Under the pieces are notes generated by a model that saw only the letters and a program-made list of their open reading frames with translations, made no database searches and was not told the DNA's origin. A DNA stretch of 64,000 nucleotides from an uncultured Sutterella sp. (GTDB taxonomy: Bacteria; Pseudomonadota; Gammaproteobacteria; Burkholderiales; Burkholderiaceae_F). A program made the position numbers and the translations under genes. Positions 33,909-43,679 of this stretch are shown here, one piece after another. How positions within the stretch are numbered: the stretch's first letter is position 1; every line of letters begins with the position of its first letter. The stretch covers positions 36,614 through 100,613 of the forward strand of contig CAJLHF010000003.1 in the NCBI GenBank assembly GCA_905206365.1. The letters run 5' to 3'.

Positions 33909-35450
33909 ATGCTTGCTATCCGTACGATCGTCGCCGCGACGCTCTCGGCCGCTTCCATCGCCGCTTTTGCCGGGGCCGACCACATGGTGATCGCCATGCC
34001 CCAACTGCCGACCGTGATCGAGCCGCAGGGCTTGAACAACAACGCGATCGACCGCTACCTGCCTTCCGTCTTCGAAACCCTCCTGAAGGCCGACAACGCG
34101 ACGGGCGAACTGAAGCCGGGGCTCGCCGAATCCTGGAAGCGCATCTCGCCCGAAACGGTCGAATTCAAGCTCCGTCACGGCGTCAAGTTCCATGACGGCA
34201 CGGACTTCACGGCCGACGACGTCGTCTTCACGTTCGGCCCCGAACGCTTCTCGGGCGAAAAGGCTCCGGGTCGCGCCGTGGCGTGGGAATTCCTCGGGAA
34301 CCTCAAAGAAGTGACGAAGGTCGACGACTACACGGTGCGAATCACCATGAAGACGCCCGATCCGATCATCGAACGCCGTTTCTCGGCGCGCACCTCCGAA
34401 ATCGTCTCCGAAGACGGTTGGAAGGCCGCGGGCGGCTGGGAAAACTGGATTCGCAAGCCGATCGGCACGGGTCCCTACAAGATCGTCGACTTCAAGACGG
34501 GCAACCGCCTCGAGCTCGTTCGCAACGACGGCTATTGGGCGAAGCCCGCTCCCGCCGCTCGCGTGAGCTTCGTGGAAGTTCCGGAACTCTCCGCCCGCGT
34601 CGCGGGTCTGCGCTCGGGCGAATTCGACCTCATCACCGAAGTGACGCCCGACCAGGTGAAGCCCCTCTCGCAGGACGGTCGCATTGACGTCGTGGGCGGC
34701 GCCATCGACAACGTCTACGGCATGATCTTCGACTCGAAGAGTTCGAAACTCATGGCGAGCAAGGAACTCCGCCAGGCGATCCTCCATGCGATCGACCGCG
34801 ACCTTCTCGTTCAGGCGCTCTTTGCGGGTCGCACGACGCCCGCCAACAGCTTCCAGTCGAAGACCTTCGGCGAACTTTACCTCCCGCAGTTCGACGCCAA
34901 GCTCTACGACCCCGAAAAGGCCAAGGCTCTCGTCAAGGCCTCGGGCTACAAGGGCGAACCCATCGTCTGGCGCATCCAGACGGGCTATTACACGCAGGAA
35001 CTCACCGTCTCGCAGGCGATTGCCGGGATGCTCAAGGCCGTGGGTCTCAACGTTCAGTTGGAAGTCAAGGAAAACTGGACGCAGGTTGAAGCCGACGGCG
35101 CCGATCGCATGATCAACAACGCCTCCTTCTCGGCTTACTACCCCGATCCCGTCGCGCAGCTCTGGCGCCGCATGAAGCCCGCGAGCTTCTGGATCGACGC
35201 GGGCTTTGTCGCCGACAGCCCCGAATACCGGAAGTTCTGCGAACTCGGTCGCGTGCTTGAAAGTTCCGTCGATGCGGCCGAACGCAAGAAGGCCTGGGAA
35301 GGGATGCTCGCCACCTTCGCAGAGAACCCCTGGGCCTGCCCGCTCTACGCCCTCCCGATGCTCTACGCGAAGCAAAAGAACGTCGAGTGGACGCCGAACG
35401 TCATGCAGGGGAGTCTCGACCTTTCGGCCGACAACCTCGCTTTCCGCTGA
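33909..35450 (+). CDS. ABC transporter substrate-binding protein, peptide/nickel family (SBP_bac_5)
   Basis: The 513-residue protein has a Sec signal peptide (MLAIRTIVAATLSAASIAAFA) without a lipobox and the family-5 fold: ...LAESWKRISPETVEFKLRHGVKFHDG (about 75-100) is the classic early motif, with ELRQAILHAIDRDLL near residue 290. It captures an oligopeptide or similar solute in the periplasm for the permeases encoded next. It heads the operon; a hairpin after its stop probably raises its mRNA level above the transporter genes. The ligand cannot be told from sequence. Confidence 0.9.
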   Translation: MLAIRTIVAATLSAASIAAFAGADHMVIAMPQLPTVIEPQGLNNNAIDRYLPSVFETLLKADNATGELKPGLAESWKRISPETVEFKLRHGVKFHDGTDFTADDVVFTFGPERFSGEKAPGRAVAWEFLGNLKEVTKVDDYTVRITMKTPDPIIERRFSARTSEIVSEDGWKAAGGWENWIRKPIGTGPYKIVDFKTGNRLELVRNDGYWAKPAPAARVSFVEVPELSARVAGLRSGEFDLITEVTPDQVKPLSQDGRIDVVGGAIDNVYGMIFDSKSSKLMASKELRQAILHAIDRDLLVQALFAGRTTPANSFQSKTFGELYLPQFDAKLYDPEKAKALVKASGYKGEPIVWRIQTGYYTQELTVSQAIAGMLKAVGLNVQLEVKENWTQVEADGADRMINNASFSAYYPDPVAQLWRRMKPASFWIDAGFVADSPEYRKFCELGRVLESSVDAAERKKAWEGMLATFAENPWACPLYALPMLYAKQKNVEWTPNVMQGSLDLSADNLAFR

Positions 35451-35463
35451 GTGCGGCGGGCAA

Positions 35464-35496
35464 GCTCCCGGCTTTGAGAACCTTCCTGCCGGGAGC
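35464..35496 (+). repeat. Intergenic hairpin after the binding-protein gene
   Basis: GCTCCCGGC and GCCGGGAGC form a perfect 9-bp stem, extended by GGGC/GCCC across bulges. The T-tract is weak (CCCTTTCTCC). Such hairpins between binding protein and transporter genes typically protect the upstream message or attenuate the downstream one. Confidence 0.6.
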
Positions 35497-35652
35497 CGCC
35501 CTTTCTCCGTGAACGCTTATCAAGAAGCGAAAAGCATCCGGGGCTCCGGACGCGGCGGACCGCGTCGCGGGGCTCTTTGAATTTCCCAACCCGTTTTCAA
35601 ACACATTCGTCACCCAAGAAGAAGGGCCGGAGTTTTCTCCGGTCGCACGCCT

Positions 35653-37965
35653 ATGGCATCCCAGACACCATCTTCGAACGCCGCTTCCGAACTCCTTGCG
35701 GTACGGAACCTTCACGTCGCTTTCGGCGCCGTGGAAGTCCTCCACGGGGTCGACCTCTCCGTCCGCACGGGACGTATTCACGCCCTCATCGGCGAATCGG
35801 GCTCGGGCAAAAGCGTGCTCGCGCGCTCGATCCTCGGGCTCGCGGGCCGCACGAGCCGCACGACGGGCTCGATCCGCTTCGCGGGGCGCGAGCTCGTCGG
35901 TCTCACCGAAGACGAATACCGCGCGTTGCGCGGCGCCGAAATCGGTCTTGTCGTTCAGGACGCGATGTCGGCCCTGAACCCGATGCGCACGATCGGCGAA
36001 CAGCTCGCCGAAACGCTCGCCTACCGTCACCCCGACTACCGCAATCGCATGTCGGGGGCGGCGGCGCTCGTGAAGCACAAGGCCGACCTCACGGATCAGG
36101 CCCTGGGGCTCCTTAAGACCGTCGGGATCACCGCCCCCGAAAAGCGTATGACCGCGTACGCCCACCAGCTCTCGGGCGGGATGCGTCAGCGCGTGATGAT
36201 CGCGCTCGCCTTGGCGGGCGAACCGAAGCTTCTTCTCGCCGACGAACCGACGACGGCGCTTGACGTCGTCGTGCAGCGGGAGCTCTTGAACGAAATGCGC
36301 GACCTCGTGCGTGCGCGCGGCATGTCGATGCTCCTTGTGACGCACGATCTGCACCTCGCGCATGACGTGGCGGACGACGTTTCCGTCATGTATGCGGGTC
36401 ACATTCTCGAAGAAGGCCCCGTCGCACAGGTGATCGCCCGCCCCGCACACCCCTACACGGAAGGGCTTTTGAACGCCATGCCCGACATGGAAAGCGAGCG
36501 CGGCACCTTGAAGCCCATTCCGGGCGAAATTCCGCCTCCCGACCGCCTCGGTTCGGGCTGTCCTTTCGCGAGTCGTTGCCCGCGCGCCCGCGAAGCGTGC
36601 CGCCTTGCCTTGGGCGCGATGAAGACCCTGTCGGTCGCCTTGGACGCAACGGACGCCGAAGGCGAGGCCGCCGAACGCCGCACGCGCTGCGCCGACGCGC
36701 TCCTGGACGAAACCGAAGTGCGCGAAATTCGCGAAACCGCAGACATGCTCGAAGCAATCGAAGCGTGCGCGCCCGCGGCCGCCTCCGACGCGTCTTCCCG
36801 CACGTCCCGCGCGACCCCGGTCGACGTCCGCTCCGAACATTCCGTGCACGACGACGCGAACGATACGATTGACGACGAGCGTCGTCTCGTTGAAAACGCC
36901 GAATCGCACGGTCCCGTCGGTCGGCTCGGGTCGGCCGATCCGCTCAGCCCGCTCGGCGAGCCCCAGCAAACCGACTTTCCCGTGATCGTCGACGTGCGCG
37001 TCAAGCGCCACTGCTACTACGCCCGCAAGGGCTTTTTCGGCCGCCGTACTCCCTGGGACGTCCTTCAGGACATCGACCTCAAGATCCGATACGGCGAAGT
37101 GATGGGGCTCGTGGGCGAATCGGGCTGCGGGAAGTCGACGTTGGCGCGCCTGATGCTGGGCCTTTCAAAGCCCACCGAAGGGACGGTGCTCTTCAAAAAC
37201 GAAGCCTATCCCGAACCCCGTTCGCAACGCTGGCGCGAACAGCGCTCCTCGATGCAGATGATCTACCAGGACCCCTACGGGTGTTTCGACGCGCGCATTC
37301 CGATTGTCGACCAGGTGGCCGAACCCCTGATCGTGCATTCGGGTCTGACACCCGAAGAAGCGCGCTCTCGTGCACTCGACGTACTGAAGCTCGTCGGCAT
37401 GCCCGAGCACCACGCGGGGAAACTCCCCGGCGTCATGTCGGGCGGGCAACTCCAGCGTGCGGCGATTGCCCGCGCGGTGGCGTTGCGTCCCGCGCTTCTC
37501 GCCTGCGACGAGCCGGTTGCGTCCTTGGACGTTTCCATTCAGGCGCAGGTTCTGGAGCTTCTCAACCGGCTTCGCGAGCAAACGAAGATGTCGATGCTCT
37601 TCGTTTCGCACAACCTCAACGTCGTTCGCTACATCTGCGACCGCGTCACGGTGATGTACCTCGGGCGCATCGTCGAAACGGGGGACGTCGACGCCGTCTT
37701 CGGCAACCCCAAGCACCCCTACACGCGGCTTCTCATGGCCTCGACCCCGGGGGCGAACGATTCGGTCGTGAAGTACTACCCGAAGGGCTCGATGCCGAGC
37801 CCGATCGACCGCCCCGCGGGGTGCGTTTTCGCCAACCGCTGTCCCTTGGCGCGGGACGTCTGCCGTCGGTCGGTACCGCCCCTGCGCACGGACGCGTCGG
37901 GCCACGGCGTCGCGTGCTTTCACGGCACGTCCTTTCTCACCGCGACGACCTCCGAGGAGCTCTGA
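35653..37965 (+). CDS. Fused peptide ABC transporter ATPase (DppD-DppF type, two nucleotide-binding domains)
   Basis: The 770-residue protein joins two ABC ATPases. Domain 1 (about 15-330) has Walker A GESGSGKS, signature LSGGMRQRVM and LLADEPTTALD, plus the oligopeptide C-terminal Cys cluster (CPFASRCPRAREAC). A 110-residue acidic linker (about 330-440) follows. Domain 2 (about 440-770) has GESGCGKST, MSGGQLQRAA, ACDEPVASLD and CVFANRCPLARDVC. Usually these are separate dppD and dppF genes; GsiA is a known fused example. It energises the permease pair that follows 4 bases downstream. Confidence 0.92.
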   Translation: MASQTPSSNAASELLAVRNLHVAFGAVEVLHGVDLSVRTGRIHALIGESGSGKSVLARSILGLAGRTSRTTGSIRFAGRELVGLTEDEYRALRGAEIGLVVQDAMSALNPMRTIGEQLAETLAYRHPDYRNRMSGAAALVKHKADLTDQALGLLKTVGITAPEKRMTAYAHQLSGGMRQRVMIALALAGEPKLLLADEPTTALDVVVQRELLNEMRDLVRARGMSMLLVTHDLHLAHDVADDVSVMYAGHILEEGPVAQVIARPAHPYTEGLLNAMPDMESERGTLKPIPGEIPPPDRLGSGCPFASRCPRAREACRLALGAMKTLSVALDATDAEGEAAERRTRCADALLDETEVREIRETADMLEAIEACAPAAASDASSRTSRATPVDVRSEHSVHDDANDTIDDERRLVENAESHGPVGRLGSADPLSPLGEPQQTDFPVIVDVRVKRHCYYARKGFFGRRTPWDVLQDIDLKIRYGEVMGLVGESGCGKSTLARLMLGLSKPTEGTVLFKNEAYPEPRSQRWREQRSSMQMIYQDPYGCFDARIPIVDQVAEPLIVHSGLTPEEARSRALDVLKLVGMPEHHAGKLPGVMSGGQLQRAAIARAVALRPALLACDEPVASLDVSIQAQVLELLNRLREQTKMSMLFVSHNLNVVRYICDRVTVMYLGRIVETGDVDAVFGNPKHPYTRLLMASTPGANDSVVKYYPKGSMPSPIDRPAGCVFANRCPLARDVCRRSVPPLRTDASGHGVACFHGTSFLTATTSEEL

Positions 37966-37968
37966 CCG

Positions 37969-38892
37969 ATGTTTGCTCTGATTTTCCGTATCGTTCTGCG
38001 CGCCGCGTTCACGCTCTTTCTGCTCACGGCGTGCGTGTTTTTCGCCCTGCACCTCACGGGCGACCCCGCCCGCATCATGCTGGGGAATTCCGCCGACGCG
38101 GTGGCGCTCGAAGCTTTCCGCGAACAGTGGGGGCTCAATCGCCCGCTCTGGGAGCAGTTTCTCGTCTACCTGCAGAAGTTCGTCATGCTCGACATGGGGA
38201 CGAGCTATATGACGGGGTTGCCCGTGAAGGAAGTGTTTCTCTCGGCCTTCGGTCCCACGATGAGCCTCATGATTCCGACCGCGATCGTGACGCTCCTTTT
38301 CGGGATCCCGACCGGGGTGCTCGCCGCTCTCAAGCGCGGCACCCGCACGGACCGCGCCATGATGGTGCTCTCGGTTTTCGGCTACGCCGTGCCGAACTTC
38401 TTCATGGGGGTGCTGCTCCTTCTCGTCTTTTCGATCTGGCTCGGGTGGCTTCCCTCCTACGGGAACGGTTCCGTCTGGCACTACATCATGCCGATCGTGA
38501 CGATGGCAACCTCGGAAGCGGCGATTTTCTCCCGCTACGCCCGAAGCGCCATGATCGACGCTATGCGCCTTCCCTGCGTGCGTGCCGCGCGGATGCGCGG
38601 GCTTCCCGAGTCGCGCGTCATTTGGCTCCATGCGTTGCCGAACGCCATGCTCTCGATTCTCACGATTCTGGGCTTTTTCATCGGCACGCTCGTGGCGGGT
38701 GCCGTTATCACGGAAAACGTCTTCTCGTGGCCGGGCGTCGGGAAACTTCTCGTGCAGTCGGTCGCAAACCGCGACATTCCGGTCGTGCAGATGATCGTGC
38801 TCGTGACGGGCGCGTCTCTTGTGACCGCCAACCTCTGCATGGACCTTCTCGCCCTGATCGTCAATCCGCGTCTTCGCAAAGGCGACAACTGA
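37969..38892 (+). CDS. Peptide ABC permease 1 (DppB-like)
   Basis: The 307-residue inner-membrane protein has six helices. It carries the DppB-type N-terminal arrangement (LTGDPARIMLGNSADAVALEAFREQWGLNRPLW split across about 28-60) and the EAA coupling motif in RAARMRGLPESRVIWLHALPNA. GAGGAG lies 10 bases before the ATG at 37969, which is only 3 bases after the ATPase stop, so translation is coupled. Confidence 0.92.
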   Translation: MFALIFRIVLRAAFTLFLLTACVFFALHLTGDPARIMLGNSADAVALEAFREQWGLNRPLWEQFLVYLQKFVMLDMGTSYMTGLPVKEVFLSAFGPTMSLMIPTAIVTLLFGIPTGVLAALKRGTRTDRAMMVLSVFGYAVPNFFMGVLLLLVFSIWLGWLPSYGNGSVWHYIMPIVTMATSEAAIFSRYARSAMIDAMRLPCVRAARMRGLPESRVIWLHALPNAMLSILTILGFFIGTLVAGAVITENVFSWPGVGKLLVQSVANRDIPVVQMIVLVTGASLVTANLCMDLLALIVNPRLRKGDN

Positions 38893-38920
38893 CACAAGCT
38901 GATTTCCGGGACACACAAAC

Positions 38921-39754
38921 ATGAACACACGTATTTCGGCAGCGGGTCGAAGCGGCCTCGTCACGGCGAGCGCGCTCCTTCTTCTCGTGTTTTTCCTGGC
39001 GGGGGTGCTCGCCCCTTGGATCGCTCCCTACGACATCGAGGCGATGGACCTGACGGGACGCCTTCTGATGCCTTTTGAGTCGAGCGCTCACTGGCTCGGC
39101 ACGGACGAACTCGGTCGCGACGTGTTCTCGCGCCTCTTGCATTCGATTCGCCTTTCCTTCCTCCTGGCGGTGGCGGGTACGGTCCTCGGGGCCGTGATCG
39201 GCACGACCTTGGGCTTCATTGCGGCGCGTTTCGGCGGACTCGCGGACGATGCCGTCAATGCGGGGGTCGACTTCACGGCGTCGCTTCCCTTCATCATCCT
39301 TGCGCTCACGATCATCGCCTTCCTCGGGACGGACGTCACCGTGATCATCGTCATCATGGCGGTCTACGGGTGGGACCGGTACGCGCGATTGACGCGCAAC
39401 CTGGCGCGCTCGGCCTACACCGAGGGTTACGCCTCGGCGCTCGAAGGGCTCGGGATCCCGACGATGCGCATTGCCTTCCGCCACATTCTCCCCAACATCG
39501 CGTCGGCCCTCGTCGTCAACATGACGCTCAACTTCCCCGGAATGATTCTTCTCGAAACGTCGCTTTCGTTCCTGGGCGTGGGCGTGCAGCCCCCGATGAG
39601 TTCGCTCGGCACGATGCTCGGGTTCGGACGCGACTACCTCACGACCGCCTGGTGGATTGCCGTCGTGCCCGGGGTTGTGATCGTGCTTTCGACCCTCTCG
39701 ATGTCGATTCTCGGCGACTACGTGCAGCAAAAGCTCGAACCCGCCTCGCGATAA
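38921..39754 (+). CDS. Peptide ABC permease 2 (DppC-like)
   Basis: The 277-residue protein has an N-terminal OppC-type leader helix (LVTASALLLLVFFLAGVLAPW) and a characteristic HWLGTDELGRDVFSRLLHS loop. It carries the EAA motif EGLGIPTMRIAFRHILPNI and five further helices. It completes the permease pair. A long perfect hairpin follows at 39771. Confidence 0.92.
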   Translation: MNTRISAAGRSGLVTASALLLLVFFLAGVLAPWIAPYDIEAMDLTGRLLMPFESSAHWLGTDELGRDVFSRLLHSIRLSFLLAVAGTVLGAVIGTTLGFIAARFGGLADDAVNAGVDFTASLPFIILALTIIAFLGTDVTVIIVIMAVYGWDRYARLTRNLARSAYTEGYASALEGLGIPTMRIAFRHILPNIASALVVNMTLNFPGMILLETSLSFLGVGVQPPMSSLGTMLGFGRDYLTTAWWIAVVPGVVIVLSTLSMSILGDYVQQKLEPASR

Positions 39755-39770
39755 ACCTCAACAAACCGCT

Positions 39771-39800
39771 CGGGAGCCGAACGCGACCGTTCGGCTCCCG
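39771..39800 (+). terminator. Hairpin between the importer and phosphodiesterase genes
   Basis: A perfect 13-bp stem CGGGAGCCGAACG/CGTTCGGCTCCCG around a CGAC loop is followed by AAGCCGTTTTT. It could terminate or merely attenuate transcription into the gene at 39860. Confidence 0.72.
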
Positions 39801-39859
39801 AAGCCGTTTTTCAGAACCGAATTGAAACCTTGAAACTTCAAAAACAACGGACCGCAACC

Positions 39860-41482
39860 ATGATGAATTCCGACAACGCTTCCAAAACCGCAAGTGCTTC
39901 CACGCATCCCCGCTTTCTGATCGTGGGCTTCGACGGGCTCCGCCCCGACGCCGTCACGGCGGAGGAAATGCCCGCGCTCGCGGGTTTTCTCGCGGAAAGC
40001 CACGTGTGGACGAACTATCGCGCGGACTTCCCGACCGAAACCTACGTGAACCACCCGGGGATCTTCTCGGGCTTTCGCCCGAAGGATCACGGCGTCATTG
40101 CGAATACGTACTTCCGTCGCGGCATGAAGCCCGAAGAGGCGGTCTTTCGCGGCTCGAGCCTCGAGTCCGTGCTCGCGCACGAACGCTCGGAAGGCGGCTG
40201 CGGCGTGATCGCCGTTCCCTCGATCGGAGACCGTCTGGGCGAGCGCGGCATGACGATGCGGGTCTACTGCGCGAATTCCGTCGGGAGCACGCGTCTGCAG
40301 CACGTGCATGCGGACCGCTACGCGACACACGTCGTCGCGTGCGTGCACAAACTCGATGCGACCGAACCCGCCACCGCCCGCGAGGCGCTCGTCGAACACT
40401 ACGGGAACGGCGTGCCGCTCGAATTCCCCGACTTCAAGGGATCGAGCCTCACGGTCGACCTTTTCTTCAAGGAAGAGTTGGGCGATGCGGGCATTGATCG
40501 ACTCGGCGACGTCACGGTCCTTTGGATCGGCGAGCCCGACCATTCCTCGCACGAATTCGGCCTCTGGGACGACCGCACGCGCGCGGCGCGCCGTCATGCG
40601 GACGAGGAGTTCGCGCGGGTGCTCGCCTGGTGGCGCGAAACGGGGCGCGACGCGGGCGTGCAACTCGCGGTGCTTTCCGATCACGGTCACGGCGTCGTGC
40701 GCCGTCACATCTCCATGACGGAGATTCTCGAAAAGGCGGGCTTCAAGGTCGCGACGGGCGCCGAAGTCGCCCGCGGGCTCGACCCGAAGAGCGTCGACGC
40801 GGTGCTGGCCGGAACCTACACGTCGGGACTTTGGCTCACCGAACCCACTTTCGAAAATCTCCTTCGCGCGCGCGACGCGCTGATGGCTTCGCCCGACATC
40901 GGGATGCTTTTTTCGCAACCCGACGAAGCGCGTCCCGATGCCGTCGAAGGGCGCGTGCCGGGGACCTTCTCCGAAGCGCTCGTCTTTACGAATAACGAAC
41001 GTTCCCCCGACTTGCGCATCGTTCCGCGCGGCAACCCCGCGACGGGCGACCTCGTCATGGGGCGCGAGCTCGAACTCGGGACGGGCAACCACGGCGGGCT
41101 TCTCCCGCAGGAACTGAACTGCGTCTTTGCGATTGCGGGGTCGCGCTTCCCCGGAAAGGGGCGTCATACGGAACCCGCGGGACATGCGGACGCGGCCGTG
41201 ACGATCATGGATCAGTTGGGGCTCCTCGACGACGAAGCGCTCCTGCCCCTTCCGACGGGGCGCCTTCTCGTCGAAGCGATGGTAGACGGCTGTACCTGCT
41301 CCAGGGGGGTGCAACCCGCCGTTCCCGCCGTCGAACGTCTGGAACTCGCCTGCGGCTCCTTCACACAGGTGTTGGAACGCATCAACCACGCGGGTCGCAC
41401 CTACCTCACGGCGGGCTACCGCACGAGCGACGACGGCTGGTGCGCCGAAACGGGCCTTCCCGAAGACGTTAGCGGAAAATAA
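39860..41482 (+). CDS. Alkaline-phosphatase-superfamily phosphodiesterase/nucleotide pyrophosphatase
   Basis: The 540-residue protein shows the two-metal site of type I phosphodiesterases: FDGLRPD (Asp ligand), FPTETYVNHPGIF (catalytic Thr), EPDHSSHEFG (Asp and His ligands), LSDHGHG (Asp-His) and GTGNHGG (His). There is no signal peptide, so it is predicted cytosolic, unlike many NPP enzymes. Its position right after a peptide-type importer suggests it may process an imported phospho-ester or phosphonate, but the hairpin between them weakens the operon link. ATG 39860 replaces a TTG in the same frame. Substrate unknown. Confidence 0.82.
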   Translation: MMNSDNASKTASASTHPRFLIVGFDGLRPDAVTAEEMPALAGFLAESHVWTNYRADFPTETYVNHPGIFSGFRPKDHGVIANTYFRRGMKPEEAVFRGSSLESVLAHERSEGGCGVIAVPSIGDRLGERGMTMRVYCANSVGSTRLQHVHADRYATHVVACVHKLDATEPATAREALVEHYGNGVPLEFPDFKGSSLTVDLFFKEELGDAGIDRLGDVTVLWIGEPDHSSHEFGLWDDRTRAARRHADEEFARVLAWWRETGRDAGVQLAVLSDHGHGVVRRHISMTEILEKAGFKVATGAEVARGLDPKSVDAVLAGTYTSGLWLTEPTFENLLRARDALMASPDIGMLFSQPDEARPDAVEGRVPGTFSEALVFTNNERSPDLRIVPRGNPATGDLVMGRELELGTGNHGGLLPQELNCVFAIAGSRFPGKGRHTEPAGHADAAVTIMDQLGLLDDEALLPLPTGRLLVEAMVDGCTCSRGVQPAVPAVERLELACGSFTQVLERINHAGRTYLTAGYRTSDDGWCAETGLPEDVSGK

Positions 41483-41505
41483 AGCGCCCGCATCGAAAAG
41501 AGGAC

Positions 41506-41511
41506 CACAAT
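41506..41511 (+). promoter_or_regulatory. -10-like box (CACAAT) upstream of serB
   Basis: CACAAT lies between the arms of a small inverted repeat (GGACC-ACAATA-GGTCC), 113 bases before serB. The repeat could be an operator or an accident. No clear -35. Confidence 0.3.
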
Positions 41512-41623
41512 AGGTCCGAAGAGCGTCCTGGAATCACCCCGGAACCGTCCGTACCGGACACCGTTGCCGCGCATGCTCGGACGAGTTCCGGGTCGATACC
41601 CGACCCAACGGAAAAGAACCACT

Positions 41624-42574
41624 ATGACCGCCAACGAAACCCAAAAAACCTGCATCCCCCAAGCAGGCGAACGCATCGACATCCTCCTCGGCGGGACCGA
41701 TCCCGCGGAACTCGAACAGCTCGCCGCCGAGTTCGCCGCCGAAAATGTCCTTCGTCGTCCCGACTTCATCCGTTTGACGAACGTCCCAGCCGAGTGCCTC
41801 ACGGAGGAGCTCCGCGCTCGCGCGCTCGAAAGCCGCATCGACCTCATCGCGCTTGCGCCCGGTCTCTCGCTTCGGGACTTCCGGGTGGCGTGCTTCGACA
41901 TGGACAGCACCCTTATTCAGAACGAGTGCATCGACGACATGGCCGCAATCGTCGGACGCGGCCGAGAAGTCGCCGAAATGACACGGCTTGCGATGGAGGG
42001 GCACCTCCCCTTTGCAGAAAACCTCCGCCGACGGGTCCGGTGTTTGGAGGGCGCGGACGGGACGATTTTCGAAAAGACGATTGCGGGCCTTAAGCCCACG
42101 CCCTTCGCGGCCGAATGGATCGCCATGCTCAACGAGAACGGGATTCGCACCTACATCCTGACGGGGGGCTTCGCGGAAATCGCCCGCGTCGTTGCGGAAC
42201 GCTACGGCATGACGGGGTTCGTTTCGAATCGACTCGGCCTCAACGCCGACGGGTCGCTTTCGGGCGAGGTGACGGGCCCCGCGGGCGGGAAGATTCTCGA
42301 CGCCGACGGGAAACGCCGCGCCGTCGAAGTGCTCGCGGAAGCGGCGGACGCGCCGCTTTCGGCCGTCATCTGCGGCGGGGACGGCGCGAACGACCTGGAG
42401 ATGATCGGAGCGGCGGGCTTCGGCTTTGCCTACCATGGCAAACCCGTCGTCGCGGCCGCGGCTCGACACGCGGTGCGCTTCGGCGACTTCCGGACGGTGG
42501 CGCACTGCTTCGTCGAAGCCTGGCCGGAGCTCTCCGAAGGAACCTGCGCCTGCGCCGCGCCTTCTTCGAACTGA
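41624..42574 (+). CDS. serB: Phosphoserine phosphatase SerB
   Basis: The 316-residue HAD-family enzyme catalyses the last step of serine synthesis. Motif I FDMDSTLIQNECID carries the nucleophilic Asp and acid/base Asp. Motif II is in ILTGGFAEIA, motif III is the conserved Lys near GPAGGKILDADGK, and motif IV is GGDGANDLEM. The first 85 residues look like the degenerate ACT-type regulatory part seen in proteobacterial SerB. Start at ATG 41624 after GGAAAAGAA. Confidence 0.93.
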   Translation: MTANETQKTCIPQAGERIDILLGGTDPAELEQLAAEFAAENVLRRPDFIRLTNVPAECLTEELRARALESRIDLIALAPGLSLRDFRVACFDMDSTLIQNECIDDMAAIVGRGREVAEMTRLAMEGHLPFAENLRRRVRCLEGADGTIFEKTIAGLKPTPFAAEWIAMLNENGIRTYILTGGFAEIARVVAERYGMTGFVSNRLGLNADGSLSGEVTGPAGGKILDADGKRRAVEVLAEAADAPLSAVICGGDGANDLEMIGAAGFGFAYHGKPVVAAAARHAVRFGDFRTVAHCFVEAWPELSEGTCACAAPSSN

Positions 42575-42640
42575 CGGAAGGTCGACCACGACGGGAAGGA
42601 CGGGAACAAAGAAAGAGGTCGGTTTCGGCGGCCCGATCGC

Positions 42641-42646
42641 TACAAT
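42641..42646 (+). promoter_or_regulatory. -10 box (TACAAT) upstream of the aldo-keto reductase gene
   Basis: TACAAT within CGCTACAATGACC, 92 bases before the start codon; no good -35. It belongs to the recurrent TACAAT series in this window. Confidence 0.4.
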
Positions 42647-42737
42647 GACCTCGGTTCCGAAGAGCACGTCGAACGTCCTTCCCCGCTTTTCCCGTTTCGG
42701 TTCCTTTGCGTTTCCATCGCGTTTTTCCGAGGTTTCC

Positions 42738-43628
42738 ATGCTGTCCGCCATCCGCCGCATCCCGACGTCGCCCGACGACCGCTACATGCTTTCGGACGGA
42801 AATTCGATTCCCTGCATCGGCTACGGCACCTGGCGCGTCAAAGACCGCGAAGACGGCGCGCGCGTGTGCGAGGAAGCCGTCCGTGCGGGCTACCGCCATT
42901 TCGATACGGCCTACCTCTACGGCTCCGAAGGAAGTGTCGGCGAAGCCGTTCGCACGAGCGGTCTCGCTCGCAGCGACTTCTTCGTGACAACCAAAGTGTG
43001 GAAGGACGACCTCTCGGTCGAAGGCGCCCGACGCGAGCTCGGCGTCTCGCTCGAACGACTCGGTCTCGACTACGTCGACCTCCTTCTCATCCACTGGCCC
43101 CGCCGTTCGGCGGAGGACCTCAACTGGCAGCGCGCGATCACGGAAACCTGGAACGCCTTCCAGGAGTTCAAAGCGGAAGGGCTCGTCAAGTCGATCGGGG
43201 TCGCGAACTTCCTCCCGCACCACTTCGCCGCGCTTGAGGGCGAAGTGCCCGTTGTGAATCAGATTGAGGTCCATCCCGGGTACCTTCAGAAAGAGGCGAT
43301 TCGCTACTGCCGCGAGCGCGGGATTCTCGTCGAAGCCTGGGCGCCTCTGGGGCAGAGTCGCCTCATGTCGAACGATACCGTGCGGGCGATTGCCGAAAAA
43401 CACGGCGTGACGCCCGCTCGCGTCTGCCTGCGCTTCTCGCTTGAGCTCGGGCTCCTGCCGATCGCAAAGTCGGCGAACCCCGAACGCATGCGCGCGAACC
43501 GCGACGTTTTCAACTTTGCGCTTGACGACGAAGACCGCGCGGCGCTTTTCGGGCTTCCCGAAAAGACGGGCTGGTCGGGCGAACACCCGGACGACGCGAT
43601 CCCGATGCCGGATCTCTCGAAGCTCTGA
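42738..43628 (+). CDS. Aldo-keto reductase (2,5-diketo-D-gluconate reductase type)
   Basis: This 296-residue TIM-barrel NADPH oxidoreductase has the catalytic tetrad: Asp and Tyr in FDTAYLYGSE, Lys in TTKVW, and His in LLIHWP. The NADP-binding C-terminal signature LPIAKSANPERMRAN is present. Family members reduce short-chain aldehydes, methylglyoxal or keto sugars. The ATG at 42738 (MLSAIRRIPTSPDD) fits the family N-terminus; the long open frame upstream from 42426 lies within serB. Terminator at 43680. Confidence 0.92.
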   Translation: MLSAIRRIPTSPDDRYMLSDGNSIPCIGYGTWRVKDREDGARVCEEAVRAGYRHFDTAYLYGSEGSVGEAVRTSGLARSDFFVTTKVWKDDLSVEGARRELGVSLERLGLDYVDLLLIHWPRRSAEDLNWQRAITETWNAFQEFKAEGLVKSIGVANFLPHHFAALEGEVPVVNQIEVHPGYLQKEAIRYCRERGILVEAWAPLGQSRLMSNDTVRAIAEKHGVTPARVCLRFSLELGLLPIAKSANPERMRANRDVFNFALDDEDRAALFGLPEKTGWSGEHPDDAIPMPDLSKL

Positions 43629-43679
43629 GCCGGAACCCGAGTCGAAGCTCGAATCGAAACCCGATTCGACCGCCGCGAA

